Positions 17,057-26,456 of a DNA stretch of 64,000 bases are shown piece after piece. The stretch comes from Brevundimonas fontaquae (GTDB taxonomy: Bacteria > Pseudomonadota > Alphaproteobacteria > Caulobacterales > Caulobacteraceae): assembly GCF_017086445.1 (NCBI RefSeq), contig NZ_CP070968.1, forward strand, positions 2,046,001-2,110,000, written 5' to 3'. How positions within the stretch are numbered: position 1 is the first letter of the stretch; each line of letters starts with the position of its first letter. Under the pieces are notes generated by a model that ran no database searches, had not been told where the DNA came from, and saw nothing but the letters and a program-made list of their open reading frames with translations. The position numbers and the translations under genes were made by a program.

Positions 17057-18993
17057 GACTTCACTTTCACATAGCTGCCCGGCGCCGGCTCGATGGGCTT
17101 GAGCGGGCCCTTGGCGGGGTCGCGGGCGGGGATTTGCTTACCGGATCGCGCGCCGAGCCAGGCGGACCAATGCTCCCACCAACTGCCGGGATGTTCGACG
17201 GCGTCAGCCTGCCATTCGGCCAAGGTCGCGGGCAGGGCAGGGTTGGTCCAGTGCTGATACTTCTTTGCGGCGGGGGCGTTGATGACGCCGGCGATGTGAC
17301 CTGACCCGGCCAGGGTGAAGGTCACATCCTTGCCGCCGAACAGTTTGGCGGACCGATAGACCGAGTTCATCGGCGCGATGTGATCCTCTCGGCTGGCCTG
17401 AAAATAGAGCGGGATCTCAACTTTCGACAGATCCGCCGTCAGGCCGCCGATCTCGAACTGCCCCTTGGCCAGGACGTTGGCCCCATACATCTGGCGCAGA
17501 TACTCCAGGTGAAGCGTCTTGGGCATCCGCGTCTGATCTGCGTTCCAGAACAGCAGGTCGAAGGCGGGCGGATCCTTGCCCAGCAGATAGTTGCTGATGA
17601 AGAAGGACCAGATCAGATCGTTGGACCGCAGGGCGTTGAATGTTTCCGCCATGGCCGCGCCCGGCAGGACGCCGCCCGCCGCATCCATCTGACGCTCGAT
17701 CTCGGCGATCCAGTGTTCGTCGGTGAACAGAAGCAGGTCGCCGGCCTCGGCGAAGTCATGTTGAGCGGCGAAGAAGGTGGCGGCGGCGATGCGCTTGTCG
17801 CCCTTGGCCGCCATATGCGCCAGACCAGCGCCAAGCAGGGTGCCGCCGATGCAATAGCCCACGGCGTTCAGTTGCTTCGTTCCCGCCTGCTCCAGCGTCT
17901 TTTCGACCGCGCGATAGATGCCCTTTTCCAGATAGTCGTCGAAGCCGAAGCCGGCCTTGTCCTTGTCCGGATTGACCCAGGAACAGACGAAGACCGTGAA
18001 ACCTTGAGCCGACAGCCAGCGGATCAGCGAGTTCGCTGGCTGCAGGTCCATGATGTAGAATTTGTTGATCCAGGGCGGGAAGATCAGCAGCGGGATTTCG
18101 TGCTGGGTTTCGGTCGTCGGCGCGTACTGGATCAGCTCGAACAGCTCGTCGCGCCAGACAACCTGGCCCGGCGTCGTGGCGACGTTCTCGCCGACGACGA
18201 ACTTGCCGTAGTCGGCCTGGCTGATGCGCAGCGATCCGCCGCCACGTTCCAGATCTGCGGCGAAGTTGTGCATGCCCTTCACCAGCGATTCGCCGCTGGT
18301 CTCCGCCAAGGCCTTCAGCGCGACGGGGTTGGAGGCCAAAAAGTTGGACGGCGAGAAGGCGTCGGTCAGCAGGCGGATGAAGAATTGGGCACGACGTTTC
18401 AGCGTCGGGTCGACGTCCTCGACCCCAGCGATCAAGCCGTTCATCCAGTCTGACGTCAGCAGATAGGATCGCCGCATCATGTCGAACATCGGGTTTTCGG
18501 ACCATGCCGGGTCCTTGAACCGCTTGTCGACCGGTGCGGGATCGGGCGCCTCGCCGGCCGCCTGACGCGCCGTCGATGACCAGAGCCGCATATAGCGCCC
18601 AAACAGGTCGGCCTGGGCCTGAATCATCTTGTCGGGCTGGGCGGCCAGGCTGGTCATGACCGACGTCATGGCCGGCGCGACGTTGAAGGGATCGGCGGAA
18701 AGGGCGGCCGGCCGATCGGCCTGGGTCAGCGCCGCCTCGGCGATCGCGCTCTGGGCCATCATGGCCGCCTTGGCCAGATTCATCGACAGGGTTTCGATCA
18801 ATTCGGCTTGGTTGGGCGTCGCTGCTGTCGCCTCAGGAGTCGGTTCGGAATGGGCTTCGGAGGCGGCTTCCTGCGTTTCGGCAGGTTTCGATTTGGGCTG
18901 GCGAGGCGGGCGGGGCTTGGCCGACGTCGGACGTCCGGCCTTGCGTGCGGGGCGATCTAAGGCTTCTGTCGGCGTTGTGGGAGTCTTGGCCAT
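17053..18993 (-). CDS. phaC: Class I poly(3-hydroxyalkanoate) polymerase
   Basis: 646 aa from ATG 18993, longer than the usual 560-600. PhaC polymerises (R)-3-hydroxyacyl-CoA on the surface of storage granules. The lipase-like box is GYCIGG with nucleophile C381; D537 (REDHIAPMNSVY) and H566 (GSGHIAGVIN) complete the triad. PhaC_N is represented by PAWSENPMFDMMRRSYLLTSDWM. The first 65 residues are Pro/Ala/Lys/Arg-rich and predicted disordered (AGRPTSAKPRPPRQPKSKP). No phaA, phaB or phasin gene is adjacent. An upstream ATG at 19032 is an alternative start. Confidence 0.95.
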   Translation of the reverse strand: MAKTPTTPTEALDRPARKAGRPTSAKPRPPRQPKSKPAETQEAASEAHSEPTPEATAATPNQAELIETLSMNLAKAAMMAQSAIAEAALTQADRPAALSADPFNVAPAMTSVMTSLAAQPDKMIQAQADLFGRYMRLWSSTARQAAGEAPDPAPVDKRFKDPAWSENPMFDMMRRSYLLTSDWMNGLIAGVEDVDPTLKRRAQFFIRLLTDAFSPSNFLASNPVALKALAETSGESLVKGMHNFAADLERGGGSLRISQADYGKFVVGENVATTPGQVVWRDELFELIQYAPTTETQHEIPLLIFPPWINKFYIMDLQPANSLIRWLSAQGFTVFVCSWVNPDKDKAGFGFDDYLEKGIYRAVEKTLEQAGTKQLNAVGYCIGGTLLGAGLAHMAAKGDKRIAAATFFAAQHDFAEAGDLLLFTDEHWIAEIERQMDAAGGVLPGAAMAETFNALRSNDLIWSFFISNYLLGKDPPAFDLLFWNADQTRMPKTLHLEYLRQMYGANVLAKGQFEIGGLTADLSKVEIPLYFQASREDHIAPMNSVYRSAKLFGGKDVTFTLAGSGHIAGVINAPAAKKYQHWTNPALPATLAEWQADAVEHPGSWWEHWSAWLGARSGKQIPARDPAKGPLKPIEPAPGSYVKVKS

Positions 18994-19077
18994 GATCGTC
19001 CTTCGCGCATCCTGCGCCAGAGGGTGGTTCATCCACCCTTCCGCGCACCGCGATGATGGCATAAGACCATCAAGGAA

Positions 19078-19527
19078 ATGAACGCGTCGCACTCGAAAAA
19101 GATTATCCTGATCGCCGCAGCCGCGATCGCGACGCCATTAAGCGGCTGTGTCGGTGCATCCGCCTCCAAGACGGAGGCTGTCTCTCCGCTGGCGCCGCGT
19201 ATCCAGGAACTGGTCGACGCCAATCGGCGCTATCCGCGCTGGGAGGACTTTCCGACAGCGCCGACCGATCTGCCGCCGGTCACGCAGGTCGCGTCGAATG
19301 TGCAGCGTCTCCAAGGCGACAGCGCGACGCTGACCAGCGAGATCGCACGCATCGACTGGACGCTCGGCGACGCCGAGGCGCTCGCCGCCGAAACACGCGC
19401 GGCCGTGAACGCCGTTCCGGTGTCGCCCGACCCCGTCAGAACCCAGGCGGATATCGAGGCCTTTGCTCAAAGCCTGCGTGACAGGGCCAAGGCTCCGCCG
19501 CCGCTCGACCGTCGACCGACGCGATGA
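19078..19527 (+). CDS. Hypothetical lipoprotein
   Basis: 149 aa. Signal peptide with lipobox LSGC (Cys24), preceded by AAGGA five bases before the ATG. The mature part begins with PRIQELVDANRRYPRWEDFPTAP and then a helical region rich in Ala, Asp and Glu (SNVQRLQGDSATLTSEIARI). No known domain. It is divergent from phaC (84-bp gap) and 39 bp upstream of recJ on the same strand; conserved pairing with recJ would be worth testing. Confidence 0.75.
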   Translation: MNASHSKKIILIAAAAIATPLSGCVGASASKTEAVSPLAPRIQELVDANRRYPRWEDFPTAPTDLPPVTQVASNVQRLQGDSATLTSEIARIDWTLGDAEALAAETRAAVNAVPVSPDPVRTQADIEAFAQSLRDRAKAPPPLDRRPTR

Positions 19528-19566
19528 GCGGTCGCGCGGGATGCAGAATCCCGCGATAACGCGCTG

Positions 19567-21378
19567 ATGGCAGACGACGGCGGCGCAAAGACACTGAACG
19601 CATTTCTCGGCGTGTCTCGGTCCCTGTCCGGGCGCGCCTGGCGTCAACGTCCGGCCGACGCCGCCACGACGCGCGCGCACATGCAAACCCTGAACCTGGA
19701 AGAACCGCTGGCCCGGGCCCTGGCCTCGCGGGGTGTGCGCTCAGACCAGGGCCAAGATTTCCTTACCCCGACCCTGCGTTCCCTGTTTCCCGACCCGTCC
19801 AGCTTTATGGATATGGACGCAGCCGCCGAAGCGATCCTGAACACGCTTCAGGCCAAGGCGAACATTCATGTGTTCGCCGATTACGACGTGGACGGCGCCT
19901 CAAGCGCGGCGCTGCTGGTGCGTTGGTTTAGGGCGATGGGCCACGAACTGTCGATCTATGTTCCGGACCGGATGACCGAAGGTTACGGCCCCAGCGCCAA
20001 GGCCTTCGATACGTTGAAGGCGTCGGGCGCCGATCTGGTCATCACGGTGGATTGCGGGGCTGCGGCGAACGAAGCCCTGGCCCATGCGGCCGCCATCGCC
20101 CTTAACGTCGTCGTTATCGATCACCACCTGATGCGCAGCGAGCCGCCGAGGGCGTTGGCGGTCGTCAACCCAAACCGGCCGGGCTGCACCTCGGGTCAGG
20201 GAAATCTGGCGGCGGCAGGCGTCGTGTTCGTCCTTCTGGCGGCGCTGAACCGGGAGGGGCGGCGTCAGGGCCTGTTCGCCGAGAGGCCCGAGCCGGACAT
20301 TCGTCAATGGCTGGATCTGGCGGCCCTGGGCGCGATCTGCGACGTGACCGGTCTGACCGGCTTCAATCGCGCGCTCATTAGCCTTGGTCTCAAGGTCATG
20401 AGCGACTGGCGTAATCCGGGTCTGCGTGCGCTTCTGGCGGCGGCCGGCGCCGAACCGGGACCGGCCAAGAGCAATCATGCCGGTTTCATCCTGGGACCGC
20501 GCATCAATGCGGGAGGACGCATCGGTCGCTCCGATCTGGGCGCGCGGCTGCTGTCTACGGACGACCCGGCCGAGGCCGAGGCCCTGGCGATCGAACTCGA
20601 TGCACTGAATCTCTCGCGGCGCGATGTGGAGCGGGCCGTGACCGACGCGGCCGTTCGTCGGGTCGAGGCGACCGGCGCCCATGCCGACGAAAGCGCGGTC
20701 GTCGTGGTCGCAGGCGAGGACTGGCATCCAGGTGTCGTCGGGATCGTCGCCGGCCGGCTTCGCGAACGCTGGCGCAAGCCGGTGATCGTCATCGGCGTCG
20801 ATCCCGTCACCGGTCTCGGAAAGGGCTCAGGCCGGTCCCAGCCAGGCATGAACTTGGGACGCGCGATCCAGGCGGCCTGGGAGAGCGGGATCCTGCTCGC
20901 TGGCGGCGGTCATGCCATGGCGGCGGGCCTGACGATGGAAGGTGCGCGCGTGCCCGAACTGACCGCCTTCTTGAACGAGAGACTCGCTACCGAAAGGGTC
21001 GAAGCTGTCGCCCAAGATGTGCTGGAGATCGACGCGCTGATCGACCCGTCGGCGGCGACGCGCGATCTTTTCGAATCGTTCGAGCGTCTGGCCCCATTCG
21101 GCCCCGCCAACCCTGAACCCAGCTTCGCCCTGAGCGGCGTTCAGGCCCGCGAACCCGTCGCCATGAACGGCGGTCATGTGCGATGCCGGCTGGTCGGTCC
21201 GGATGGCGCTTCGGTCAAGGCCATCGCCTGGCGCTGCGCCGATCTGCCGACGGGCCAGGCCTTGCTGTCCGGGCAGGGCGGGCTGAGCGTCGTGGGCCGG
21301 TTGAAGGCTGACGACTGGAATGGCCGCAAGGGCGTGCAGTTCGAGATCGAGGATGTCGCCGATCCTCGAATGATCTGA
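19567..21378 (+). CDS. recJ: Single-stranded-DNA-specific exonuclease RecJ
   Basis: 603 aa. RecJ is a 5'-3' ssDNA exonuclease of recombination and mismatch repair. DHH-family motifs: I, DYDVDG at residues 105-110; III, VIDHH with D185, H186 and H187; a middle PRINAGGRIG segment of the DHHA1 region; and GGGHAMAAGLTM. The C-terminal OB fold (LSGVQAREPV, VRCRLVGPDG) is present. The first 35 residues are poorly conserved, so a start at the internal ATG 19681 is possible. Confidence 0.95.
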   Translation: MADDGGAKTLNAFLGVSRSLSGRAWRQRPADAATTRAHMQTLNLEEPLARALASRGVRSDQGQDFLTPTLRSLFPDPSSFMDMDAAAEAILNTLQAKANIHVFADYDVDGASSAALLVRWFRAMGHELSIYVPDRMTEGYGPSAKAFDTLKASGADLVITVDCGAAANEALAHAAAIALNVVVIDHHLMRSEPPRALAVVNPNRPGCTSGQGNLAAAGVVFVLLAALNREGRRQGLFAERPEPDIRQWLDLAALGAICDVTGLTGFNRALISLGLKVMSDWRNPGLRALLAAAGAEPGPAKSNHAGFILGPRINAGGRIGRSDLGARLLSTDDPAEAEALAIELDALNLSRRDVERAVTDAAVRRVEATGAHADESAVVVVAGEDWHPGVVGIVAGRLRERWRKPVIVIGVDPVTGLGKGSGRSQPGMNLGRAIQAAWESGILLAGGGHAMAAGLTMEGARVPELTAFLNERLATERVEAVAQDVLEIDALIDPSAATRDLFESFERLAPFGPANPEPSFALSGVQAREPVAMNGGHVRCRLVGPDGASVKAIAWRCADLPTGQALLSGQGGLSVVGRLKADDWNGRKGVQFEIEDVADPRMI

Positions 21379-21409
21379 CGACGGCTTCCAAAAAACTGAA
21401 AATCCACGC

Positions 21410-21438
21410 TTGCACGGCCCCGAGGGCGCGGCTATATC
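21410..21438 (+). promoter_or_regulatory. Sigma-70-type promoter of tRNA-Glu
   Basis: TTGCAC at 21410-21415 and TATATC at 21433-21438, spacer 17 bp. The predicted start near 21445 gives a leader of roughly 13 nt before the tRNA. Confidence 0.6.
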
Positions 21439-21457
21439 GCCGGCTCTCCCGCGCAGC

Positions 21458-21532
21458 GGTCCCTTCGTCTATCGGTTAGGACGTCAGGTTTTCAACCTGA
21501 AAAGAGGGGTTCGACTCCCCTAGGGACTGCCA
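21458..21532 (+). tRNA. tRNA-Glu(TTC)
   Basis: 75 nt with encoded CCA. Acceptor GGTCCCT pairs with AGGGACT. The anticodon stem CAGGT/ACCTG holds loop TTTTCAA, anticodon TTC. The T arm GGGGTTCGACTCCCC is perfect. The sequence is typical of alphaproteobacterial tRNA-Glu. Confidence 0.96.
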
Positions 21533-21750
21533 CGCGGGCAGGACATGGTTGAGCCTTTGCGGCTCCCGGCAAGCAGCCTTACCCATATTGCACACAAGAC
21601 TGGCGGGCATTCGCCAGCGCTTACGATGCGCGTCTCCACTCCCCCAAACGCAAGCTTCCGCATTAACGCGCATTTTCCGCTTTTCAAAATTTCGCGGAAC
21701 GGTGTTAAATATAAAACGAGTCCGCTGGAGGCGCGGGCGGGGGTGTTTAA
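21533..21750 (+). promoter_or_regulatory. Upstream and leader region of the cold-shock gene
   Basis: 218 bp without a gene. It contains an inverted repeat CTGGCG-GGCATT-CGCCAG (21600-21617) and an AT-rich tract (about 21655-21720) with TTAAATATAAAA, the best -10 candidate. GGAGGCGCGGGCGGGGGTG precedes the GTG start. A long leader would be normal for a cold-shock mRNA, but no cold-box sequence could be assigned. Confidence 0.4.
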
Positions 21751-22290
<540 letters not shown>

Positions 22291-22311
22291 TCGAGCGCCC
22301 AGGAGAGGCGT

Positions 22312-22791
22312 ATGATCAAGGCGACGAGACGTTTTGCAATGGCGGGCTTGGTTATGCTCGCTCTCGCCGGATGCGCGGCCAAGGCGCCAGTCGGCCCCAA
22401 TGGCGAGCCGCTGCAGAAGCTGGCCGTCGTGACCACGTCGGGCGAGCATCAGTTCTGGGTCGAAATCGCCGACGAAGAGCCCGAACGTCAACGCGGACTG
22501 ATGTTCCGTCCGCCGCTCGAAGCCGACCGCGGCATGCTGTTCCAATGGCCGGGCGAAGCGCCGCGCGAGCAAAGCTTCTGGATGCGCAACACGCCCAGTT
22601 CGCTGGACATCCTTTATATCGATCCGCAGGGCCGGATCGTCTCCATTGCCTCGCACGCCACGCCGTTCTCCGAGGCGCCGATCCCTTCCAATGGCGGCGC
22701 CAACGGCGTCTTGGAACTGCGGGCAGGGCGGGCGGCCGAAATCAACGCCAAGCCTGGCGACAAAGTTTTACATCCTTATTTCAAGCCTTGA
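22312..22791 (+). CDS. DUF192 lipoprotein
   Basis: 159 aa. Lipobox LAGC (Cys21) after a basic, hydrophobic signal. The DUF192 core is evident: [50 protein letters not shown], and [21 protein letters not shown]. The biochemical role of DUF192 proteins is not established. Many alphaproteobacterial genomes keep it beside the double cold-shock gene, as here. tRNA-Pro(TGG) follows. Confidence 0.88.
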   Translation: MIKATRRFAMAGLVMLALAGCAAKAPVGPNGEPLQKLAVVTTSGEHQFWVEIADEEPERQRGLMFRPPLEADRGMLFQWPGEAPREQSFWMRNTPSSLDILYIDPQGRIVSIASHATPFSEAPIPSNGGANGVLELRAGRAAEINAKPGDKVLHPYFKP

Positions 22792-22820
22792 TTGCGGATC
22801 GCGTCACGAAGTGCCAATAG
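22792..22820 (+). promoter_or_regulatory. Sigma-70-type promoter of tRNA-Pro(TGG)
   Basis: TTGCGG at 22792-22797 and CAATAG at 22815-22820 with a 17-bp spacer. The -35 matches that of tRNA-Pro(GGG); the -10 is weaker. Predicted start near 22827. Confidence 0.45.
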
Positions 22821-22836
22821 AGCGCTCCGTTCGGTC

Positions 22837-22913
<77 letters not shown>

Positions 22914-22990
22914 ACGGAAGGCCGCTGGATCATATGTCCAGCGCGCGTTATGGCAGGGTCACAGACCCCGCCGTCACTGAGGATTTCGCC

Positions 22991-23296
22991 ATGTTGGCTC
23001 GCATCTACCGCCCGGCCAAAACTGCGATGCAGTCGGGCAAGGCCAAGAGCCGCGACTGGCGGCTGGAATTCGAACCCGCGTCGGCGCGCACCATCGATCC
23101 GCTGATGGGCTGGACCAGCTCTACCGACATGAACGGCCAGGTACGGCTGAGCTTCGAATCGAAGGAAGAGGCGATCGAATACGCCGAGCGTCACGGCATC
23201 GCCTTCCGTCTGCACGAGCCGAACGATCCGCCGGTGATCATCAAGGCCTATGCCGACAATTTCGCCACAAACCGCAAGCAGTCCTGGACGCACTGA
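22991..23296 (+). CDS. NDUFS4-type complex I accessory subunit
   Basis: 101 aa from ATG 22991. It matches the ETC_C1_NDUFS4 family, the 18-kDa AQDQ subunit of NADH:ubiquinone oxidoreductase kept by alphaproteobacteria and mitochondria. Key segments are ARIYRPAKTAMQSGKAKSRD, RDWRLEFEP, DPLMGWTSSTDMNGQVRLSF and SKEEAIEYAERHGI. It is encoded alone between tRNA genes, away from the nuo operon, which is its usual position. Confidence 0.93.
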   Translation: MLARIYRPAKTAMQSGKAKSRDWRLEFEPASARTIDPLMGWTSSTDMNGQVRLSFESKEEAIEYAERHGIAFRLHEPNDPPVIIKAYADNFATNRKQSWTH

Positions 23297-23315
23297 CGCC
23301 TGACTTCTTGCCAGG

Positions 23316-23392
23316 GCGCCCATAGCTCAACCGGATAGAGCACCCGCCTTCTAAGCGGGATGTTGCAGGTTCGAGTCCTGCTGGGCGCGCCA
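23316..23392 (+). tRNA. tRNA-Arg(TCT)
   Basis: 77 nt with encoded CCA. Acceptor GCGCCCA/TGGGCGC, anticodon stem CCCGC/GCGGG, loop CTTCTAA, anticodon TCT. The T arm GCAGGTTCGAGTCCTGC is perfect. It is 19 bp after the NDUFS4 gene and may be read through from it. Confidence 0.95.
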
Positions 23393-23419
23393 TCTTTGGC
23401 GCCTTCAAGGGGCTGATCC

Positions 23420-24376
23420 ATGACCGACCATCAGACCTCGTCCAGTCAAGCCGTCCGTGTCGCTGCACTCTACCGGTTCGCGCCGGTGGCCGACCCCGAA
23501 GCCGTACGCAAGACGCTTCAAACGGTCTGCGACGCTGGGCAGGTGAGGGGAACCCTGCTCGTCGCGCCGGAAGGTCTGAATGGCACCATCGCAGGATCGG
23601 AGACGGCAATCGCAGCGGTGCTCGCCATAATCCATGCCATGCCAGGCTTCGAGACGCTGGAGCTCAAATACGCCTGGACAGACGCCCTGCCTTTCAACCG
23701 GATGAAGGTGCGCGTCAAACGCGAGATCGTCACCATGGGGCAGCCGGATCTGGACCCTGCGAATCAGGCGGGCGTCTACGTTGCGCCTACGGACTGGAAC
23801 GCCCTGATCGCCGATCCCGAGACCTTGGTGATCGATACGCGCAACGACTATGAGGGCGAGATCGGCGCGTTCGAACGGGCCGTCCAACCCAATACCCGCA
23901 GCTTTCGCGATTTTCCCGACTGGTTCCGAAACGAAGGTCGCGCCCTGATTGCCCAGACCGGCGCCAAGCGCGTGGCCATGTACTGCACCGGGGGCATTCG
24001 CTGTGAGAAATCGACGGCCTTCCTGAAGGCTGAGGGTGTGGAGAACGTCCACCATCTTGAAGGCGGCATCCTTCGTTATCTTGAGACGGTGGATGAGGAT
24101 CAGAGCCTATGGCGTGGAGCGTGCTTTGTCTTTGACGAACGCGTGTCGGTCGGGCACGGCCTGAGCCAAGGTCCTCATACCTTGTGCCGGGGATGTCGTC
24201 TGCCGGTGGATGAGGCCGGGCGTGATTCGCCGCACTATGTCGAAGGCGTAAGCTGCGAGCGCTGTCACAACGCCCGCGACGAGATTCAGCGGCAGCGATA
24301 TGCCGAGCGTCACAGGCAGATGGAGATGGCCCGAGAGCGCGGCGAAACGCATCTGGGATCAGCTCAGAAAGACTGA
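23420..24376 (+). CDS. trhO: tRNA uridine(34) hydroxylase TrhO (rhodanese family)
   Basis: 318 aa, usual length. TrhO (YceA) forms 5-hydroxyuridine at the tRNA wobble base using O2. The N-terminal UPF0176 acylphosphatase-like domain (AALYRFAPVADPEAV, GTLLVAPEGLNGTIAG) is followed by a rhodanese domain with catalytic C189 in MYCTGGIRCEKSTAFLK. The C-terminal cysteine-rich tail (CRGCRLP, CERCHN) is standard. It lies just downstream of tRNA-Arg, which has a U34 anticodon. Confidence 0.94.
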   Translation: MTDHQTSSSQAVRVAALYRFAPVADPEAVRKTLQTVCDAGQVRGTLLVAPEGLNGTIAGSETAIAAVLAIIHAMPGFETLELKYAWTDALPFNRMKVRVKREIVTMGQPDLDPANQAGVYVAPTDWNALIADPETLVIDTRNDYEGEIGAFERAVQPNTRSFRDFPDWFRNEGRALIAQTGAKRVAMYCTGGIRCEKSTAFLKAEGVENVHHLEGGILRYLETVDEDQSLWRGACFVFDERVSVGHGLSQGPHTLCRGCRLPVDEAGRDSPHYVEGVSCERCHNARDEIQRQRYAERHRQMEMARERGETHLGSAQKD

Positions 24377-24383
24377 GGTCGCC

Positions 24384-25190
24384 TCATCGCCGGGGCGGGC
24401 GAGGGAAGAAGGCGTTGGTGCGGGCGGCATAGGCCTCGAACGCCTTGGGTCTTGATTGTCGCATATGCTCTTCCAGCAAGGGCACGCCGGACACCTGGGT
24501 CAGAAGCCAGTACATATAGGCCGGCCCGGTCAGCGCCAGCCAACCCCAGGGCCATTCACCGCTCAGATTGATGGCGAACACCGGCCAGGCGCACCAACTC
24601 ACCCATTCGAAGAAATAGTTGGGGTGGCGTGACCAGGCCCACATACCGACATCGCAGACGCCACCCTTGTTGCCCGGATCGCGTTTGAAGGCCGCCAGCT
24701 GGCGATCGGAAACGGCTTCTCCAACCAAGGCCCCGACAAAGATCAGTGTCGCCACGGCATCCTGAAGCGTCAGGCCCGGCGCCGGGTTGCGCGCCGCCGC
24801 CGTCACGCTGAGCGCCAGGAAGGCGGCGGCTCCAGCTTGCAGCATCAGGAAGCCGAACATCTTGACCTGAAAGCCGGCGCCCCAGTCCTCTCGCAGACGT
24901 GCGTAGCGAGCATCTTCGCGCTCCTCGTGGGCGGCGCGAACAGCGATGTGGGATCCTAGCCGCAATCCCCAAAGGCCAATCAGCAGGGCTGCGAGATACT
25001 GGCGCAATGGCGGAGCGGCGCCGTCGATCGGAAACAGCGCGACGCCGACACCGGCCGCTCCCAGTCCGAGCGACCAGAAGGCGTCCGCCCAACCGCCCTG
25101 GCCCGTTCGTTTCTGGACCAGCCATGCTGTAGACATGACGACGACGAGAAACAGGGCGGCGGCACCCCAAACGGTCGCGAGAGCAATCAC
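24384..25190 (-). CDS. DUF1295 membrane protein (steroid 5-alpha-reductase/isoprenylcysteine methyltransferase-like)
   Basis: 268 aa. The GTG start at 25190 overlaps the chrR stop (GTGA). Several membrane segments precede the DUF1295 signature CDVGMWAWSRHPNYFFEWVSWCAWP, which resembles the NADPH- or SAM-binding C-terminus of membrane reductases and methyltransferases. ALWDFWS-like residues near the start (WADAFWSLGLG) are also typical. DUF1295 proteins often accompany cyclopropane-fatty-acid synthase and DUF1365 genes. Coupling to chrR suggests it belongs to the same stress response; the substrate is unknown. Confidence 0.88.
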   Translation of the reverse strand: MIALATVWGAAALFLVVVMSTAWLVQKRTGQGGWADAFWSLGLGAAGVGVALFPIDGAAPPLRQYLAALLIGLWGLRLGSHIAVRAAHEEREDARYARLREDWGAGFQVKMFGFLMLQAGAAAFLALSVTAAARNPAPGLTLQDAVATLIFVGALVGEAVSDRQLAAFKRDPGNKGGVCDVGMWAWSRHPNYFFEWVSWCAWPVFAINLSGEWPWGWLALTGPAYMYWLLTQVSGVPLLEEHMRQSRPKAFEAYAARTNAFFPRPPRR

Positions 25191-25825
25191 AGGCGAACAA
25201 AGGGCTGGATCAGCTTGCCCACCCACCCATCCAGCTGAATCTGACCGTCAAGCGCGACGACGCACAGGCACGGCTCGTCCGACACGACACGGGGTTGGTG
25301 CAGCACATCCGGGTCCGCCTCTTCGAAATCGCCCACGTCGAAACGCTCGGTTTCGGTCGCGTAGGCGCCGGAGATGACGCAGGTCAGCTCGAGGCCGCCA
25401 TGCGTGTGTTTTGGCGTCTCACGACCCGATTCGATCTTCAGAAGAATGACGCGGCAATCGCCATCCCGCGGCGCATGGACGTCGCGCACACGCATGCCGG
25501 GCCCGACCCAGCGCCATGGACCCAACGCATAGCGTCGCAGCGGCTCGGGGAGCTCGGGCATGTCGTTCAACGGCGCGCTATGTCTGGCTTTGCCGGCATC
25601 CGTCTCGATCCGCGCCATCGCCAAGGCGAGCGCATCATTCGACAAGGGGGAGGGGGGCGTCTCGTTCAGGAACTCGCCGCCGACGGACTGCAGGTCGCGC
25701 ACCCAGGCGTCATTGGCCGGCCGCATCGCCAGATGCGCCGCCATCACCACCGCCTCCGGCGGGCTGAGCGTGCCGGCCGCATAGGCCAGCAAACGTTCCT
25801 CGGAGGGATTGCGCTGAGGTTTCAT
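25187..25825 (-). CDS. chrR: ChrR-family anti-sigma factor with cupin domain
   Basis: 212 aa. In Rhodobacter, ChrR holds the ECF11 sigma factor RpoE inactive until singlet oxygen appears. N-terminal anti-sigma domain: LLAYAAGTLSPPEAVVMAAHLAM; C-terminal cupin: HTHGGLELTCVISGAY and DVLHQPRV. An ungapped comparison with R. sphaeroides ChrR zinc ligands (H6, H31, C35, C38) gives N6, H31, R35 and N38 here, so three are lost. The cupin ligands H140, H142, E146 and H176 are all present. It is encoded directly after the sigma gene with a 4-bp overlap. Confidence 0.9.
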   Translation of the reverse strand: MKPQRNPSEERLLAYAAGTLSPPEAVVMAAHLAMRPANDAWVRDLQSVGGEFLNETPPSPLSNDALALAMARIETDAGKARHSAPLNDMPELPEPLRRYALGPWRWVGPGMRVRDVHAPRDGDCRVILLKIESGRETPKHTHGGLELTCVISGAYATETERFDVGDFEEADPDVLHQPRVVSDEPCLCVVALDGQIQLDGWVGKLIQPFVRL

Positions 25826-26451
25826 CGCGCAGCCTCCTCAGACGGCGCGAGGATCAGACGAAGCTTGGTCATGGCGTTACGAATACGGGATTTGACGGTG
25901 CCGAGCGGCAGGCCGAGATGTTTGGCGATCTCGGAATGAGAGTTGTCCATGAAGAAGGCCAAACGCAGGACCTCGACATGATCGGCGCTGAGCCGCGCCA
26001 GAGCGTCGCGCACGCGGTCCGCGTCTTGCGACATTGACAGCAGTTCATCAGGCCGGCGGACGTCGTCCCCCGCCAGCTCGATTTCGGGCGTTGGCAAGGG
26101 CCGCGCATCACGGCGCAGCATGTCAAGCCGACGGTTGCGAGCGATGGTGAAAATCCACGTGGCGGCGCGCGCCTTGGACGAATCAAACAGGTCGGCCTTG
26201 CGCCACACGGTCAGCATGGCGTCCTGCGCGAAGTCCTCCGCCGCTCCGGGCGTCGCGCCCGACTTGATCAGCCAGGCCTTCAGCCGCGGTGCGAAATAGG
26301 CGAAGAGCGCAGCGAAGGCGTCACGATCGCGCCTCAGGGCGATCTGTTCGATCAGCCGATCGTGCAGCAGCGGATCAGGCAAGCTGCCGAGCGCCTTCAC
26401 GCGGTTGGACCGACATGACGTTGATGCGAAGGATAACGGCTCGGCATGCAT
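25822..26451 (-). CDS. rpoE: ECF RNA polymerase sigma factor, ECF11 (RpoE/SigE) type
   Basis: 209 aa from ATG 26451. Region 2: LRRDRDAFAALFAYFAPRLKAWL, AEDFAQDAMLTVWRKADLFD and ATWIFTIARNRRLDMLRRD (-10 recognition). Region 4: LRLAFFMDNSHSEIAKHLGLPLGTVKSRIRNAM (-35 recognition helix). A long reading from 26526 would start upstream of the promoter and is rejected; GTG 26400 is an alternative. The predicted transcript start falls on the ATG, so the mRNA may be leaderless. Pairing with chrR and the TGATCC promoter identify it as the singlet-oxygen or organic-peroxide type. Confidence 0.9.
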   Translation of the reverse strand: MHAEPLSFASTSCRSNRVKALGSLPDPLLHDRLIEQIALRRDRDAFAALFAYFAPRLKAWLIKSGATPGAAEDFAQDAMLTVWRKADLFDSSKARAATWIFTIARNRRLDMLRRDARPLPTPEIELAGDDVRRPDELLSMSQDADRVRDALARLSADHVEVLRLAFFMDNSHSEIAKHLGLPLGTVKSRIRNAMTKLRLILAPSEEAAR

Positions 26452-26456
26452 GAACA

